Of a DNA stretch of 64,000 nucleotides, positions 7,199-16,788 are shown one piece after another; positions within the stretch are counted from its first letter, which is position 1; every line of letters starts with the position of its first letter. The stretch comes from Metabacillus schmidteae. Lineage in GTDB: Bacteria > Bacillota > Bacilli > Bacillales > Bacillaceae. A program made the position numbers and the translations under genes. The notes below the pieces were generated by a model, which made no database searches, was not told where the DNA came from, and saw only the letters and a program-made list of their open reading frames with translations. The stretch covers positions 3,972,001 to 4,036,000 of the forward strand of contig NZ_CAESCH010000001.1 of the NCBI RefSeq assembly GCF_903166545.1, in the 5' to 3' direction.

Positions 7199-7232
7199 AA
7201 AGGGAGCTTTTACGTTAAGTAAAAGCTCCTTT
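7199..7232. terminator. Bidirectional terminator between yrzA and yrrS
   Basis: GGAGCTTTTAC and GTAAAAGCTCC form a perfect stem with A/T runs outside both arms. It lies between the convergent yrzA and yrrS. Confidence 0.92.
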
Positions 7233-7236
7233 CCAA

Positions 7237-7947
7237 TTAACCTAATTTTTCAATTTTTGTTGGCTTCCAACCTTGATTTTCCACCCAAGTTATATAAACT
7301 TTATATTTTGCTGATTGATCTTTAGTTGAGATCGTACCTACAGCATCATTCGGGCTGCCGTTGTTTTCTAGGCGCCAAATAATTAGTTCTGATTCAGGAA
7401 TTCCTGTTGCATAACTAAGCGCCTTTGTCATTTCCTTCCAATCTTGTGATTCCTTATCATACTTTGCTGAATGAGGCTCTGTTTGTGAAGTACCTACAGG
7501 TTCCCATGCAGGGTTTTCAATTACTTCAGCAACACCTGAACCAGGTTCTCCTTCCGTAATTGTTGCCTGTTCAAAAGGATCTTCTGTACCTTCTTCCTCA
7601 GTGTTCTCTGTTTGCTCGGAACCTTCTTCACCTTGTTCCTTACGTTGATCTTCACTTTCTTCTTTACCTTGCTCATCAGCTTCTGTATCCTCAACTTTTG
7701 CTTCATCATCTTCTTTCGTTTCTGATGTCGCTTCTTCGTTGCTTTCCTCATCACTTGCAAGTTTTATATCAGGCTGCTCATTATATTTAGCGGTTTTCTC
7801 AGATTGGTTGGAACCTAGTATCAGCTGTGATCCTATTACAAAAATTAAAACCAATACGATTCCTATTAATGAGTTTAAAACAATATTTGTTTTTCTTTTT
7901 TTATCTCTTTTTTCATAACGAGAGGTGCTAAAGTGATTATTACTCAA
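7237..7947 (-). CDS. yrrS: YrrS-family membrane protein (DUF1510)
   Basis: 236 residues. A short basic cytoplasmic N-terminus (YEKRDKKRKTN) is followed by one membrane segment (about 24-45, IVLNSLIGIVLVLIFVIGSQLIL). Then comes a strongly acidic Glu/Asp/Gln-rich linker (about 62-130), and a C-terminal DUF1510 domain ending in WVENQGWKPTKIEKLG. It is a membrane-anchored extracytoplasmic protein. In B. subtilis yrrS is co-transcribed with pbpI and expressed in the forespore. Here pbpI lies 107 bases upstream on the same strand, keeping the pair. The acidic linker has biased composition, not a defined repeat. Confidence 0.9.
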   Translation of the reverse strand: MSNNHFSTSRYEKRDKKRKTNIVLNSLIGIVLVLIFVIGSQLILGSNQSEKTAKYNEQPDIKLASDEESNEEATSETKEDDEAKVEDTEADEQGKEESEDQRKEQGEEGSEQTENTEEEGTEDPFEQATITEGEPGSGVAEVIENPAWEPVGTSQTEPHSAKYDKESQDWKEMTKALSYATGIPESELIIWRLENNGSPNDAVGTISTKDQSAKYKVYITWVENQGWKPTKIEKLG

Positions 7948-8054
7948 TGCCCTACACTCCTTTTTCCCTTACCTTCAGTCTTCATTCTAGCATTTAAGCT
8001 ATTTTCTATCTAGTCGTATCATAAATCTTAAACAGGAAGATTACTACTCCTAAA

Positions 8055-9815
8055 TTAATCTTTTCGTTCGTCAATTTTAGACATTTCGTTTACAATATCA
8101 TAAAAAGCAGCATTTGTACCAGCCTCAGCACTGGTAGTATCCATCTCTACAACAACTAATGCATATTTGGGTTTTTCAGATGGAAAATACCCTGCAAACC
8201 ATTTATTATACAACGTTTGATCATTGCTATTTGATTTACCTGTTTGAGCTGTTCCTGATTTACCTGATACCTCAATTGGCGATGATTGAAACCTTCTTCC
8301 AGTTCCCTCGGAATCTGTTACAACTAACCTGAGCAACTTTTGCAGCTTTGAAGCAGTCATAGGAGATATGGTTTCTCCTTCTAATGAATTAGACGTAAAT
8401 GAATACATATTGGTTCCATTTTTATATAATATATTTTCTACGATCTTCACTTGCTGTTTTTGTCCGCCTCTTGCAATTGTTGCCATCATATTCGCTATAG
8501 AAAGCGGAGTAATTTTTACATCTTTTTGACCAATAGCTGTTTGATCAACAGCTCTGGGTACATTTTTATCTTTATTATCACTCCAGATATTACCACTTTT
8601 TTCATCAGGAAATTGCTTAAAATTTTCATAATGAAATACTTCGCCAGACCATCCAACCGGATCAATTAATCCTAATTTATTTGATGTATCTTCAATAACA
8701 TTTTTATCTTTTTCTATTAATTCTTTAGCTAATGTTGTAAATGTATAGTTACAGCTTTTAGCAAAACTTCTCTCGAACGTAAGCTGTCCATCATCCTGTC
8801 CTCCATCTGCTTCACCGTGTAAGTTTAGGCTGCAATTAAACTGTCTTGTTGGGTCATCTAAACCATATTCAATTGCTGCTGCAGAAATGACAGTTTTAAA
8901 AATAGATCCAGGGAAAAGAGGCTGAAGCATATGATTTGTCAGTGTAGTTGAATCAGATCGATTTAAAGTTGGTTTAGAAGCCATAGCTAATACTTCATTA
9001 TTCTCGATATCAAGTAAAACAACGCCACCTTTTTCAACTTTTTGTTGCTCCAACACCTCTTCAGCCATTGCTTGTATATCCTTGTCAATGGTTGTTTTCA
9101 CTGTTACGGGATAAAAAGGATTTGAGTCAGCGATATATTTGACATTAATACCGAACAGAGGATGTCCGTCACCATCTACATGATAAAGAAGCTTTGTTTC
9201 CGCATCCGGCAATAAAAATTCATCAAACGCTTTCTCAAGACCAGTTACACCAATTTTCGTTTTGTAAGATAAATCAGTGCGGTCCGGATATTTTGTTCTT
9301 AAGGCCTCGGCATTTTCTCCAATAATTCCGATGATATGATCTCCAATTGTCTCATCTAACATCGTTTGTTGGTAAATACCAAATATTCCGGGAATCTTAA
9401 GGTCATTAATCTTTTCGAGTTCAGAAGCTGTTAACGAAACACCATGTTTACTAGATAGCACGACTGGCTCTTTCGTATCGCTTACTAATTCTTGTAGCTT
9501 GTTACTAGGTATGCCAACAATTTGTGACAGGTCTTCAGAAGGCCATGTGGTCTCTTTTAAAAATGGAAAAAGTACAAGTGATGGTTCAGCTTGTTTTTGG
9601 AGTGAATCTCCATCTCGGTCAACAAACCGCCCTCTTCCATCATCAATCATGACTTCTTGTGTTCTTTGATTAACGCTCTCTTGCACAAGATTTATTCCTT
9701 TGTCAGAAAAAGATTCTGTATTTATTAATTGAATATCTGCTAAACGATATAAAATGAATGATAATACTGCTAAATAAACAATACCAATGAACATAAATCT
9801 CTTATTTTGTAACAT
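8055..9815 (-). CDS. pbpI: Class B penicillin-binding protein PbpI (PBP4b)
   Basis: A membrane-anchored peptidoglycan transpeptidase of 586 residues. It has a signal-anchor at about 8-28, a PBP dimerisation domain, and a transpeptidase domain with S304IFK307 (SxxK), S354CN (SxN) and K518SGT. A longer frame from 9884 exists, but a GGGAGG site is correctly spaced for the ATG at 9815, whose MLQNKRF start gives the family length (B. subtilis about 584). In B. subtilis pbpI is transcribed with yrrS in the forespore, so a role in spore wall synthesis is likely but not shown here. Confidence 0.95.
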   Translation of the reverse strand: MLQNKRFMFIGIVYLAVLSFILYRLADIQLINTESFSDKGINLVQESVNQRTQEVMIDDGRGRFVDRDGDSLQKQAEPSLVLFPFLKETTWPSEDLSQIVGIPSNKLQELVSDTKEPVVLSSKHGVSLTASELEKINDLKIPGIFGIYQQTMLDETIGDHIIGIIGENAEALRTKYPDRTDLSYKTKIGVTGLEKAFDEFLLPDAETKLLYHVDGDGHPLFGINVKYIADSNPFYPVTVKTTIDKDIQAMAEEVLEQQKVEKGGVVLLDIENNEVLAMASKPTLNRSDSTTLTNHMLQPLFPGSIFKTVISAAAIEYGLDDPTRQFNCSLNLHGEADGGQDDGQLTFERSFAKSCNYTFTTLAKELIEKDKNVIEDTSNKLGLIDPVGWSGEVFHYENFKQFPDEKSGNIWSDNKDKNVPRAVDQTAIGQKDVKITPLSIANMMATIARGGQKQQVKIVENILYKNGTNMYSFTSNSLEGETISPMTASKLQKLLRLVVTDSEGTGRRFQSSPIEVSGKSGTAQTGKSNSNDQTLYNKWFAGYFPSEKPKYALVVVEMDTTSAEAGTNAAFYDIVNEMSKIDERKD

Positions 9816-9875
9816 TGTAACCTCCCTGAGGCGGCAATCATTCACTTGATTATTCCTTAAATAGTAGGAATAAAA

Positions 9876-9914
9876 AAGAAACACCTCGTCATCATTTTTG
9901 ACGAGGTGTTTCTT
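9876..9914 (-). terminator. Terminator of greA
   Basis: AAGAAACACCTCGTCA and TGACGAGGTGTTTCTT form a 16-bp perfect stem. On the minus strand the run TTTTTTA follows. It separates greA from pbpI. Confidence 0.94.
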
Positions 9915-9927
9915 ATATAAACCTTTA

Positions 9928-10401
9928 TCAGCTAATATTCACGATTTTTACAAGCATTTCTCCACCTGGTGTTTGAACTGTTACTTCATCGCCTACTTTT
10001 TTGCCAAGTAAGCTTTTAGCTATTGGAGAATCATTTGAGATCTTACCTTCAAATGGGTCTGCCTCAGCACTACCTACGATTGTATACGTTTCTTCATCAC
10101 CATCTGGAAGTTCAGTAAAAGTAACCGTACGACCAAGTGATACGGAGCTTGTATCAGCTTCACCCTCAATTATTTTAGCATTTCGAATCATATTTTCTAA
10201 TGTTGTAATACGACCCTCAACAAATGCTTGTTCTTCTTTCGCTGAATCATACTCAGAGTTCTCAGATAGATCCCCGAAACTACGTGCGATTTTAATTCTC
10301 TCTACAACTTCTTTACGTTTAACCGTTTTCAAATATTCAAGCTCTTGTTCAAGCTTTTCTTTACCTTCTCTAGTCATTGGAAAAACTTTTTCTTGTGCCA
10401 T
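9928..10401 (-). CDS. greA: Transcription elongation factor GreA
   Basis: Binds the secondary channel of RNA polymerase and stimulates cleavage of backtracked RNA. The 157-residue length is normal. The N-terminal coiled coil is visible, with the acidic tip [27 protein letters not shown] at about 43-69 (the catalytic acidic residues are in DLSENSEYD). The C-terminal FKBP-like domain has [24 protein letters not shown]. An AGGAGTG site precedes the ATG. It lies between udk and pbpI as in B. subtilis. Confidence 0.97.
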   Translation of the reverse strand: MAQEKVFPMTREGKEKLEQELEYLKTVKRKEVVERIKIARSFGDLSENSEYDSAKEEQAFVEGRITTLENMIRNAKIIEGEADTSSVSLGRTVTFTELPDGDEETYTIVGSAEADPFEGKISNDSPIAKSLLGKKVGDEVTVQTPGGEMLVKIVNIS

Positions 10402-10558
10402 GTTTGTTCCACTCCTTCTAGTAGACTTCCCCGTCGTACTGAATCATTTCATGCTATATTATCCTTTTGCTTATGTATCAGCTAAACATTTATATGCTTT
10501 TAGTAAAAATAGTAAAGCCTTTTCTACATTTTCGCTCATCACAGTATGTATAAAGGAA

Positions 10559-10574
10559 GGGCAACAATGTGCCC
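10559..10574 (-). terminator. Possible terminator of udk
   Basis: A small GGGCA/TGCCC hairpin is followed on the minus strand by TTCCTTT. The T tract is broken, so the call is weak. The 265-base gap between udk and greA shows nothing else certain. Confidence 0.35.
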
Positions 10575-10666
10575 TCTTATCCAATAAACGATGATTTTAT
10601 GAAAGCCAGATAAATTTATTACTTATACATAATATGATCACAGTAGACTTTATCTATGCTATGTTA

Positions 10667-11302
10667 TTACAAAATTGCATTTAGTTCAAGAATTGTTTGA
10701 ATTTTTGTGACCATTAAATCAATTGCAACGTGATTTTGCCCACCTTCCGGAATGATAATATCAGCATATCTTTTTGTCGGCTCGATAAATTGATTATGCA
10801 TCGGCCTTACAACTGAAAGATATTGCTCAATCACTGACTCGATGGAACGCCCTCTTTCTTTTATATCACGAAGAATTCTACGAATAATTCGTAAATCAGC
10901 ATCAGTATCAACATATAGTTTGATATCCATTAAATCACGTAAACGTTCATCCTCTAAGATGAGGATACCTTCAAGAATGATGACATCTTTAGGTTCTACG
11001 ATCATAACATCTTCAGATCGTGTATGCAAAGAATAATCATATACAGGCTTTTCAATTGACTTATGATGTAACAATGCATTCAAATGGTCAATTAATAAAT
11101 CATTATCAAATGCAAGCGGATGGTCATAGTTTGTGTTTAATCTCTGTTCAAACGGCAGGTGACTTTGATCTTTATAATAAAAATCCTGCTCCAGCATCAA
11201 GATTGAATGACCTTTAAAATGCTCGTAGATTGCTTTGGTCACGCTCGTTTTACCTGAGCCTGATCCGCCAGCAACCCCTATTACAACCGGCTTCTTTGCC
11301 AT
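10667..11302 (-). CDS. udk: Uridine kinase
   Basis: Phosphorylates uridine and cytidine in pyrimidine salvage. 211 residues. The P-loop GGSGSGKTS lies at about 12-20, with a Walker-B-like [11 protein letters not shown] at about 106-116. Further downstream are [19 protein letters not shown] (the lid with catalytic Arg) and [17 protein letters not shown], all standard for the family. Five bases separate it from trhP2 upstream, so it is probably the distal gene of the trmR-trhP1-trhP2-udk unit. Confidence 0.97.
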   Translation of the reverse strand: MAKKPVVIGVAGGSGSGKTSVTKAIYEHFKGHSILMLEQDFYYKDQSHLPFEQRLNTNYDHPLAFDNDLLIDHLNALLHHKSIEKPVYDYSLHTRSEDVMIVEPKDVIILEGILILEDERLRDLMDIKLYVDTDADLRIIRRILRDIKERGRSIESVIEQYLSVVRPMHNQFIEPTKRYADIIIPEGGQNHVAIDLMVTKIQTILELNAIL

Positions 11303-11307
11303 CCTTT

Positions 11308-12576
11308 TTAGAACCCCTTTCGCATCATGTTGTTAACGAAGACCGGTTTATCTACTTTGAATGTCACAATTTGTAACGGGTGGCGAGCTGCATCCAGCTC
11401 TTTACCATTTTCATCCCAAATCTTCTCAATCATTTGTGTAAAATTCTCAATTTCCGGACCAAAGAATTCGACTGTTTCACCAGGTTTAAAGTGGTTACGT
11501 TGCTGCAGGGTAACCATTTGTGTGTCTTTATTATAATCTAATACAAGTCCGGCAAAATCATACTCTGTTTTCGTACTATGTTGGCCAAACATTTGTTGTT
11601 GAAAGCCGGGAACTTCTTCAAAGAATGCAGAAGCTGTTTCACGGTTTGCACATTTGTTAAGTTCTTTTAACCATTCAGGATCTATTTTAAAGTTTTCAGG
11701 ATCAGCACAATAAGCATCAATAACTTTTCGATAGACACTCACAACTGTTGCAATATAGTGAATTGATTTCATTCTTCCTTCAATCTTTAAGCTGTCGACT
11801 CCAAGTTCAATCATTTTAGGGATAGATTCAATTAAGTTTAAATCTTTAGGACTCATGGCAAAAGCTGCATCATCTTCATTAAATAACGCTACTTCTTGAT
11901 TATTTTCAAGTTTAAATAAATCATAATCCCAACGACATGACTGACAGCAACCTCCACGATTTGAATCACGTGCAGTCATATGGTTACTTAACGTACAGCG
12001 TCCAGAATAGGCAATACACATTGCACCATGAATAAAGGCTTCAATCTCAATATCAACCTTTTCTTTCATTTCCTTTATTTCTTCAGCACTCGTTTCACGA
12101 GCTAATACGACACGCTCTAACCCTTCCTCTTTCCAAAACTGGACAGCCTTCCAGTTAGAAAGAGATTGCTGTGTACTTAAATGAACTTCCAGCTTTGGCG
12201 CCACACGTCGGCATGTTTCAATGATGAGCGGGTCAGCAACGATAATTCCTGTTACTCCTGCATCCTGTAATCCCATTAAATACTCATCAAGTCCATCCAT
12301 GTTTTCATTATGTGCAAAAATATTTGTCGTAACATAGATTTTTGCGCCGTACTTGTTAGCGAACTGTACACCTTCTGCCATTTCCTCTTGAGAGAAATTT
12401 CCTGCATTTGAACGAAGGCCATATTCCTGTCCTCCAATAAAAACAGCATCTGCTCCATAATGAACGGCGATTTTTAATTTTTCTAAATTGCCTGCTGGTG
12501 CCAATAACTCGGGCTTCTTCGTTATGACACGTTTCCCATCAATTATTGTAGAAATTTTATCCATTACTGTCGTCAC
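11308..12576 (-). CDS. trhP2: U32-family tRNA hydroxylation protein TrhP2 (YrrO)
   Basis: A U32 family protein. In B. subtilis YrrN/YrrO (TrhP1/TrhP2) make 5-hydroxyuridine at the tRNA wobble position using prephenate. About 422 residues. The N-terminus has [30 protein letters not shown]. The Cys-rich segment ([13 protein letters not shown]...NRGGCCQSC, about 185-212) supplies the conserved cysteines thought to hold an Fe-S cluster. A C-terminal beta domain follows. The start is a GTG at 12576 after GGGAGTG; the longer frame to 12597 has no ribosome site. It is paired with trhP1 upstream. Confidence 0.93.
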   Translation of the reverse strand: MTTVMDKISTIIDGKRVITKKPELLAPAGNLEKLKIAVHYGADAVFIGGQEYGLRSNAGNFSQEEMAEGVQFANKYGAKIYVTTNIFAHNENMDGLDEYLMGLQDAGVTGIIVADPLIIETCRRVAPKLEVHLSTQQSLSNWKAVQFWKEEGLERVVLARETSAEEIKEMKEKVDIEIEAFIHGAMCIAYSGRCTLSNHMTARDSNRGGCCQSCRWDYDLFKLENNQEVALFNEDDAAFAMSPKDLNLIESIPKMIELGVDSLKIEGRMKSIHYIATVVSVYRKVIDAYCADPENFKIDPEWLKELNKCANRETASAFFEEVPGFQQQMFGQHSTKTEYDFAGLVLDYNKDTQMVTLQQRNHFKPGETVEFFGPEIENFTQMIEKIWDENGKELDAARHPLQIVTFKVDKPVFVNNMMRKGF

Positions 12577-12610
12577 TTTTTTCACTCCCTTTTGCACTAA
12601 AAATATTCAA

Positions 12611-13543
12611 TTAATAAACCGTTTCTTTAAAGAAAAATCCTGTATCCAAATTGCGATTCTTCGCCTGAATATTCTCGATTTCTTCTAAAAGTACATCTTT
12701 TACTTCCTCATACTTCGCATTGTCCTCAATATAAAGATCAATTGCTTTTCTGTATTTTTTTGTGACCTCGATAATATAATTTGATGTTTGTAAGACACCA
12801 TCAATCTTGAAAGAATCAATTCCGGCGTCAATCATTTCTCCAAGTTCATCGATTATACAGATATCATTTGGGCTCATAATATGTGTGCCATTAACATCTT
12901 CAAAAATTGGGTACTTATTATCTCTTTCTGGGTCAAATAAAAACATCATTTCTTTGTTATCATTACGATTTTCAACTTTTAATGCCTTACCTTGATACTC
13001 AAAGTAATTCCCTAAAAGTGTGCGTTTTGATTGGAACATACATGTCATCCCGTGCACCTGCACCTCAATTTCAACGTCTGCATGTTCTTTTGTTTCAATA
13101 ATAGCATCCATACTTAATTCACGAGCTAATACCGCACGTTTTGAACCTTTTCTTCCCCAATAATTACATGTATACCAGTTCGTTGCCGTTGTTTCAGTGT
13201 TCCAATGCAGCTTTAAATCCGGCGCCACTTCCTTCGCCGCCATTAATACAGCTGGATCCCCGAATACCACAGCATCTACTTTTACCTCTGTTAAAAAGGA
13301 TAAATAGTTCTCTATATCAGCAATTGCTTCATTATGAAAGATAGCATTCATTGCAACAAATACTTTTTTATTGTGATGGTGTGCAATTTCAATTGCTTGT
13401 TTCACTTGTTCTCTGGAAAATTCACCTGCAAGACGCAACCCAAATCTTTGTTCTCCAATAATAAACGCGTCTGCACCTGCTTCAATTAACGGAAGTATAT
13501 CCTCTACTGATTTAGGTGTTACTAATAACTCAGGTTTCTTCAT
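12611..13543 (-). CDS. trhP1: U32-family tRNA hydroxylation protein TrhP1 (YrrN)
   Basis: 310 residues, the shorter partner of TrhP2. It shows the same N-terminal fold (KKPELLVTPKSVEDILPLIEAGADAFIIG) and the VHGMTCMFQSKRTLLGNY segment. It lacks the CxxC-rich loop and C-terminal beta domain of TrhP2. In B. subtilis both proteins act in prephenate-dependent tRNA wobble U34 hydroxylation. It lies 34 bases before trhP2 and 15 bases after trmR. TrmR methylates the product to 5-methoxyuridine, so the neighbouring genes encode successive steps of one modification. Confidence 0.92.
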   Translation of the reverse strand: MKKPELLVTPKSVEDILPLIEAGADAFIIGEQRFGLRLAGEFSREQVKQAIEIAHHHNKKVFVAMNAIFHNEAIADIENYLSFLTEVKVDAVVFGDPAVLMAAKEVAPDLKLHWNTETTATNWYTCNYWGRKGSKRAVLARELSMDAIIETKEHADVEIEVQVHGMTCMFQSKRTLLGNYFEYQGKALKVENRNDNKEMMFLFDPERDNKYPIFEDVNGTHIMSPNDICIIDELGEMIDAGIDSFKIDGVLQTSNYIIEVTKKYRKAIDLYIEDNAKYEEVKDVLLEEIENIQAKNRNLDTGFFFKETVY

Positions 13544-13558
13544 TCACTCTCACCTCAT

Positions 13559-14206
13559 TTATTTCATTTTCTTTGTTACAGCAATTCCATCTCCAACAGG
13601 AATAATTGTTGTTTTATATCCTTCTAAAGAAGAAAGCATCTGATTATACTCATCTAGCTTTCGAACGAGAGTACGTTGTCTTCTCGTTTTGAGTTCTGAA
13701 CGATCTCGAGCAACTGTTCCTTTAAATAAGACGTTATCCGAGTATATCATCCCATCTTCAGTTAACATTGGTTCATATAATGTAAAAAACTTTTGATATT
13801 TTGCTTTTGTCGCATCAATAAATAATGCATCAAATGGTCCAAAATGTTTCATTTCTTCTGAGATGGACAAAGCATCACCTAAGAAGGTTTTGATTTGGTT
13901 TTGTAACCCTAGGTCTTTAATATGTTTGTTGGCTTGTTGATACCTTTCCTCATCAAGCTCCACTGTAATTATTTGAGTTTGAGGTAATTGCAGTGCCATT
14001 CTAATTGCTGAATAGCCAATTGCTGTTCCAATTTCAAAAATTCTTTTTGGTTGCTGCATAGATAAAAGTAAGAGCAATACCTCAATACCGACCTTTTCCA
14101 TTATTGGCACATCATGAAGTCTCGCAAACTCTTCCATTTGCTTAACGTAAGATGATGATTCCGGTATTAAGTTTTCAACATACGTTATAACGTCTTGATT
14201 TAACAT
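13559..14206 (-). CDS. trmR: tRNA 5-hydroxyuridine O-methyltransferase TrmR (YrrM)
   Basis: A class I SAM-dependent O-methyltransferase of 215 residues. SAM-binding motif I is FEIGTAIGYSAIRMAL at about 71-86; further on are TVELDEERY, FGPFDALFIDATKAKY and the SDNVLFKGTV segment typical of the catechol-OMT-like family. In B. subtilis TrmR converts ho5U34 to mo5U34 in tRNA. The reading frame extends to 14233, but AGGAGGG is spaced for the ATG at 14206. It is the first gene of the trmR-trhP1-trhP2-udk run and follows the mltG terminator. Confidence 0.92.
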   Translation of the reverse strand: MLNQDVITYVENLIPESSSYVKQMEEFARLHDVPIMEKVGIEVLLLLLSMQQPKRIFEIGTAIGYSAIRMALQLPQTQIITVELDEERYQQANKHIKDLGLQNQIKTFLGDALSISEEMKHFGPFDALFIDATKAKYQKFFTLYEPMLTEDGMIYSDNVLFKGTVARDRSELKTRRQRTLVRKLDEYNQMLSSLEGYKTTIIPVGDGIAVTKKMK

Positions 14207-14371
14207 GATTGCCCTCCTGTTCATGTATTGCAATCATAAACTTTTGTTTTTTTATCATAAGTCTTGCAATGGAAAACACTAAAAAGAAGAGCCCCGTAAT
14301 AGAGAACTCTTGTTCAGTAACATATAAAAATCGTCGTCCAAATAACAACTCGATATATTTTACCACAACAA

Positions 14372-14408
14372 GAAAGGGAATGCGAATAGATAATCTGCGT
14401 TCCCTTTC
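14372..14408 (-). terminator. Terminator of mltG
   Basis: AAAGGGAATGCG and its complement CGCATTCCCTTT form a stem around a loop. On the minus strand it is followed by CTTGTTG, so the T run is modest. It lies 19 bases past the mltG stop. Confidence 0.75.
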
Positions 14409-14426
14409 TTTTCCTCTAAAAATACA

Positions 14427-15551
14427 CTAGTTGTTTGTAATGTATTTATTTTTTGCTTTGTTATGTTCTTCAAGTGTTTTTGTATAAATGACTTTTCCCT
14501 CACTTGTTGCGAGGAAATATAAGAAATCTGTATCTTCAGGAGTTAAGGCTGCATTGAATGAAACTTCACCTGCATTTGCGATAGGTCCCGGAGGAAGACC
14601 GGTATTTTGGTAAGTATTATAGGCAGATTTCACTTCAAGGTCTTCATATAATACTCGATCTTTGTGTTCTCCCAATGCATATAGAACTGTTGGATCTGTT
14701 TGTAAAGGCATGTTTATTTTCATTCGGTTATAAAACACACTTGAGATCTTTTCACGATCTGCTTGTTCTGTGGCTTCTTCTTCAATTAGTGATGCCATTG
14801 TAACAAATTTATGAACACTCATATTTTGTTCCTGAAGCTTTGGAATGTATTTTGCTACAATCTCACTAGTTTTTTTCACCATCGGCTCTAATACTTCTTC
14901 AATCGTTGGTTTTTCTTTGTAATAAGGGTAAGTTGCAGGATACAAGTAGCCTTCAAGAGCATATTTTACATCTTTTCCAAAAATATCATCAGTTAAAAGA
15001 TCAGGATATTTTGCTTTCATCGAATTGATAAATTCTTTATCTGTTAATGTTGCAAGGACCTCTTTTTCCTCAAAATCTGTATGATTTGCGACTATTGACG
15101 CAATCTCGGTTAATTGTCGACCTTCTGGAATTGTAATTTGAAAAGCTGCATTATTTAGCACTTTACCTTCTTTTAAACTCGTAATAATATCCATGAAAGT
15201 CATAGATTTGTTTAGTTTATAATCTCCAGCCTGAAAGCCTGACTCATTTTTAAATTTAATATAATACTTAAATACCTTGTCATCCTTAATAATATCATGC
15301 TCTTCTAAAATTTTAGAGATAGTTGATACAGATGAACCAATTGGTATTGTGACATCTATTGCAGTCTTATCGTTAGGATCAACTGGTTCTAAAGAAGATT
15401 TTATATATAGATAACCGCCCCCAATTATTCCTGAAAAAGCAATAATAAGAATAATAAATACGGTTAATACAATTCTTCTAACTACCTTTGCCTCACTTTG
15501 AAATTGCATTAGGTTTTTACGGAATGTATCCTTTTTTGGATCTTCAGACAT
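14427..15551 (-). CDS. mltG: Endolytic murein transglycosylase MltG (YceG-like)
   Basis: 374 residues. A cytoplasmic N-terminus is followed by one membrane anchor (about 31-52, IVLTVFIILIIAFSGIIGGGYLY). A LysM-like region comes next, then the YceG domain. The catalytic-site segment MASLIEEEATEQADREKISSVF contains the conserved Glu, and further on is MPLQTDPTVLYALG. MltG cuts nascent glycan strands at the membrane and sets strand length. The ATG at 15551 follows AAGGGGGAT; the frame to 15572 has no site. It lies between yrzB and trmR as in B. subtilis (yrrL). Confidence 0.94.
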   Translation of the reverse strand: MSEDPKKDTFRKNLMQFQSEAKVVRRIVLTVFIILIIAFSGIIGGGYLYIKSSLEPVDPNDKTAIDVTIPIGSSVSTISKILEEHDIIKDDKVFKYYIKFKNESGFQAGDYKLNKSMTFMDIITSLKEGKVLNNAAFQITIPEGRQLTEIASIVANHTDFEEKEVLATLTDKEFINSMKAKYPDLLTDDIFGKDVKYALEGYLYPATYPYYKEKPTIEEVLEPMVKKTSEIVAKYIPKLQEQNMSVHKFVTMASLIEEEATEQADREKISSVFYNRMKINMPLQTDPTVLYALGEHKDRVLYEDLEVKSAYNTYQNTGLPPGPIANAGEVSFNAALTPEDTDFLYFLATSEGKVIYTKTLEEHNKAKNKYITNN

Positions 15552-15667
15552 GTATATCCCCCTTTCACCCATATTATACTACAATGTTCTCGGAGATTCG
15601 GCAATAAATTACACGATTTATGGAAATCACCCATGCTTATGTGTGGAGAAATGTATATTTAGAAAAC

Positions 15668-15704
15668 AAAAGGCGCAATGGAATAATTCCCCATTGCACC
15701 TTTT
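15668..15704 (-). terminator. Terminator of yrzB
   Basis: AAAGGCGCAATGG pairs with CCATTGCACCTTT (one mismatch), with T-rich ends on both strands, 6 bases past the yrzB stop. Confidence 0.9.
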
Positions 15705-15709
15705 AAGAC

Positions 15710-15994
15710 TTATTCTTCTTCCTCGTCAAGAAATGTGTTTAACATTTCTTCAATTAAATCCCATTCCTCATCAGATTCGATTGGCTCTAATTCGCCATCC
15801 TCACCATTTGCGTGCGGGTTAAAGCTTGAAGCATGAATTTCAATTTCTTCGTTATCATCTTCCTCTGCTCCAACCGGATAATATAGTACATAAGATTTTT
15901 TAAATTCTTCCGATTCAAATGTAAACAATACTTCACATAATTGCTCATTACCATTTTCATCAATAACTGTAATTTGTTTTTCACCGTGATCCAT
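15710..15994 (-). CDS. yrzB: DUF1292 family protein YrzB
   Basis: A 94-residue, strongly acidic protein ([28 protein letters not shown]...). The central KKSYVLYYP and the acidic C-terminal tail ([20 protein letters not shown]) are typical of DUF1292. The function is unknown. It is part of the conserved yrzL-ruvX-yrzB run downstream of alaS, and the 31-base gap after ruvX suggests one transcript. No catalytic motif is visible. Confidence 0.9.
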   Translation of the reverse strand: MDHGEKQITVIDENGNEQLCEVLFTFESEEFKKSYVLYYPVGAEEDDNEEIEIHASSFNPHANGEDGELEPIESDEEWDLIEEMLNTFLDEEEE

Positions 15995-16025
15995 GTTTTC
16001 ACCTCATAATTTGTTTGGTATTCCT

Positions 16026-16442
16026 TTAATTTAAACTATCTAAATAGCCCTGCAAAATCATCACTGCTGCCATCTTATCAATGACTTGCTTTCTTTTTTT
16101 TCGACTAACATCAGCAGAAATCAGCATTTTCTCGGCTGCCATTGTAGTTAAGCGCTCATCCCATAAAATAACAGGAAGATTAAACTTTTTTGTTAATATT
16201 TCAGAAAACCTTTGACTTGCTTCTGCTCTAGGGCCAATAGTTCCATTCATATTTTTGGGCATACCGAGTACAATTTTTTCTACACTATGTTGTTCAATAA
16301 TTTCAGAAAGCCTTCCTAGTTGATAGTCTCGGCTTTCCTCATTTATTTTAATCGTTTCAATTCCCTGGGCTGTCCAGCCCAGTTCGTCACTTACAGCAAC
16401 TCCAAGTGTTTTGGAGCCTAAATCTAATCCTAATATTCGCAT
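16026..16442 (-). CDS. ruvX: Putative Holliday junction resolvase / pre-16S rRNA nuclease RuvX (YqgF)
   Basis: 138 residues with an RNase H-like fold. The N-terminal [19 protein letters not shown] carries the first catalytic Asp, the central [12 protein letters not shown] follows, and [14 protein letters not shown] holds the second acidic cluster. Family members process the 5' end of 16S rRNA in E. coli and were earlier proposed as junction resolvases. The role in this organism is not settled by sequence. One base separates it from yrzL upstream. Confidence 0.94.
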   Translation of the reverse strand: MRILGLDLGSKTLGVAVSDELGWTAQGIETIKINEESRDYQLGRLSEIIEQHSVEKIVLGMPKNMNGTIGPRAEASQRFSEILTKKFNLPVILWDERLTTMAAEKMLISADVSRKKRKQVIDKMAAVMILQGYLDSLN

Positions 16443-16443
16443 A

Positions 16444-16710
16444 TTATGCCTCTCGGTTTTTTTGTAAGTAAGATTTAACTAGTTCCTCAATTAATTCATC
16501 TCTCTCAAGCTTGCGAATTAAATTCCGGGCATCACGATGACGTGGAATGTAGGCAGGATCACCGGAAAGTAAATATCCTACAATTTGGTTAATAGGATTA
16601 TACCCTTTTTCTTGTAACGCATCGTACACAGTATAAAGGACCTCATTTACATTCGTTTCGACCGTTTCATCAGAAAAATTGAATTTCATTGTTTTATCAA
16701 ATGAACTCAC
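16444..16710 (-). CDS. yrzL: IreB-family regulatory phosphoprotein YrzL
   Basis: An 88-residue DUF965/IreB protein. In Enterococcus IreB is a substrate of the PASTA kinase IreK and affects cephalosporin resistance; the Bacillus role is less clear. The conserved block [35 protein letters not shown] is intact. Two in-frame GTG codons exist. GAGGTG is spaced for the second one at 16710, giving (M)[13 protein letters not shown], the usual family start. It is followed at once by ruvX. Confidence 0.93.
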   Translation of the reverse strand: MSSFDKTMKFNFSDETVETNVNEVLYTVYDALQEKGYNPINQIVGYLLSGDPAYIPRHRDARNLIRKLERDELIEELVKSYLQKNREA

Positions 16711-16788
16711 CGTTCGCACCTCTTTCTCAGATTCATAATGGGAATCTGCTTGTCCTATCTTACTTACATTTTACACTACTTTTCTTAA

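Noticed and set aside
7521-7790. Lys-rich minus frame and Leu-rich plus frame within yrrS
   Set aside because: Both arise from the Glu-rich linker of YrrS read in other frames.
10001-10594. 197-residue plus-strand frame antisense to greA
   Set aside because: It is the complement of the well-supported greA with low-complexity Ser/Leu composition, a typical shadow frame.
14175-14366. 63-residue frame (MVKYIELLFGRRFLYV...) upstream of and overlapping trmR, with one hydrophobic stretch
   Set aside because: It begins with a GTG lacking any ribosome site just after the mltG terminator and overlaps the supported trmR start. The region more likely holds the trmR promoter and leader.
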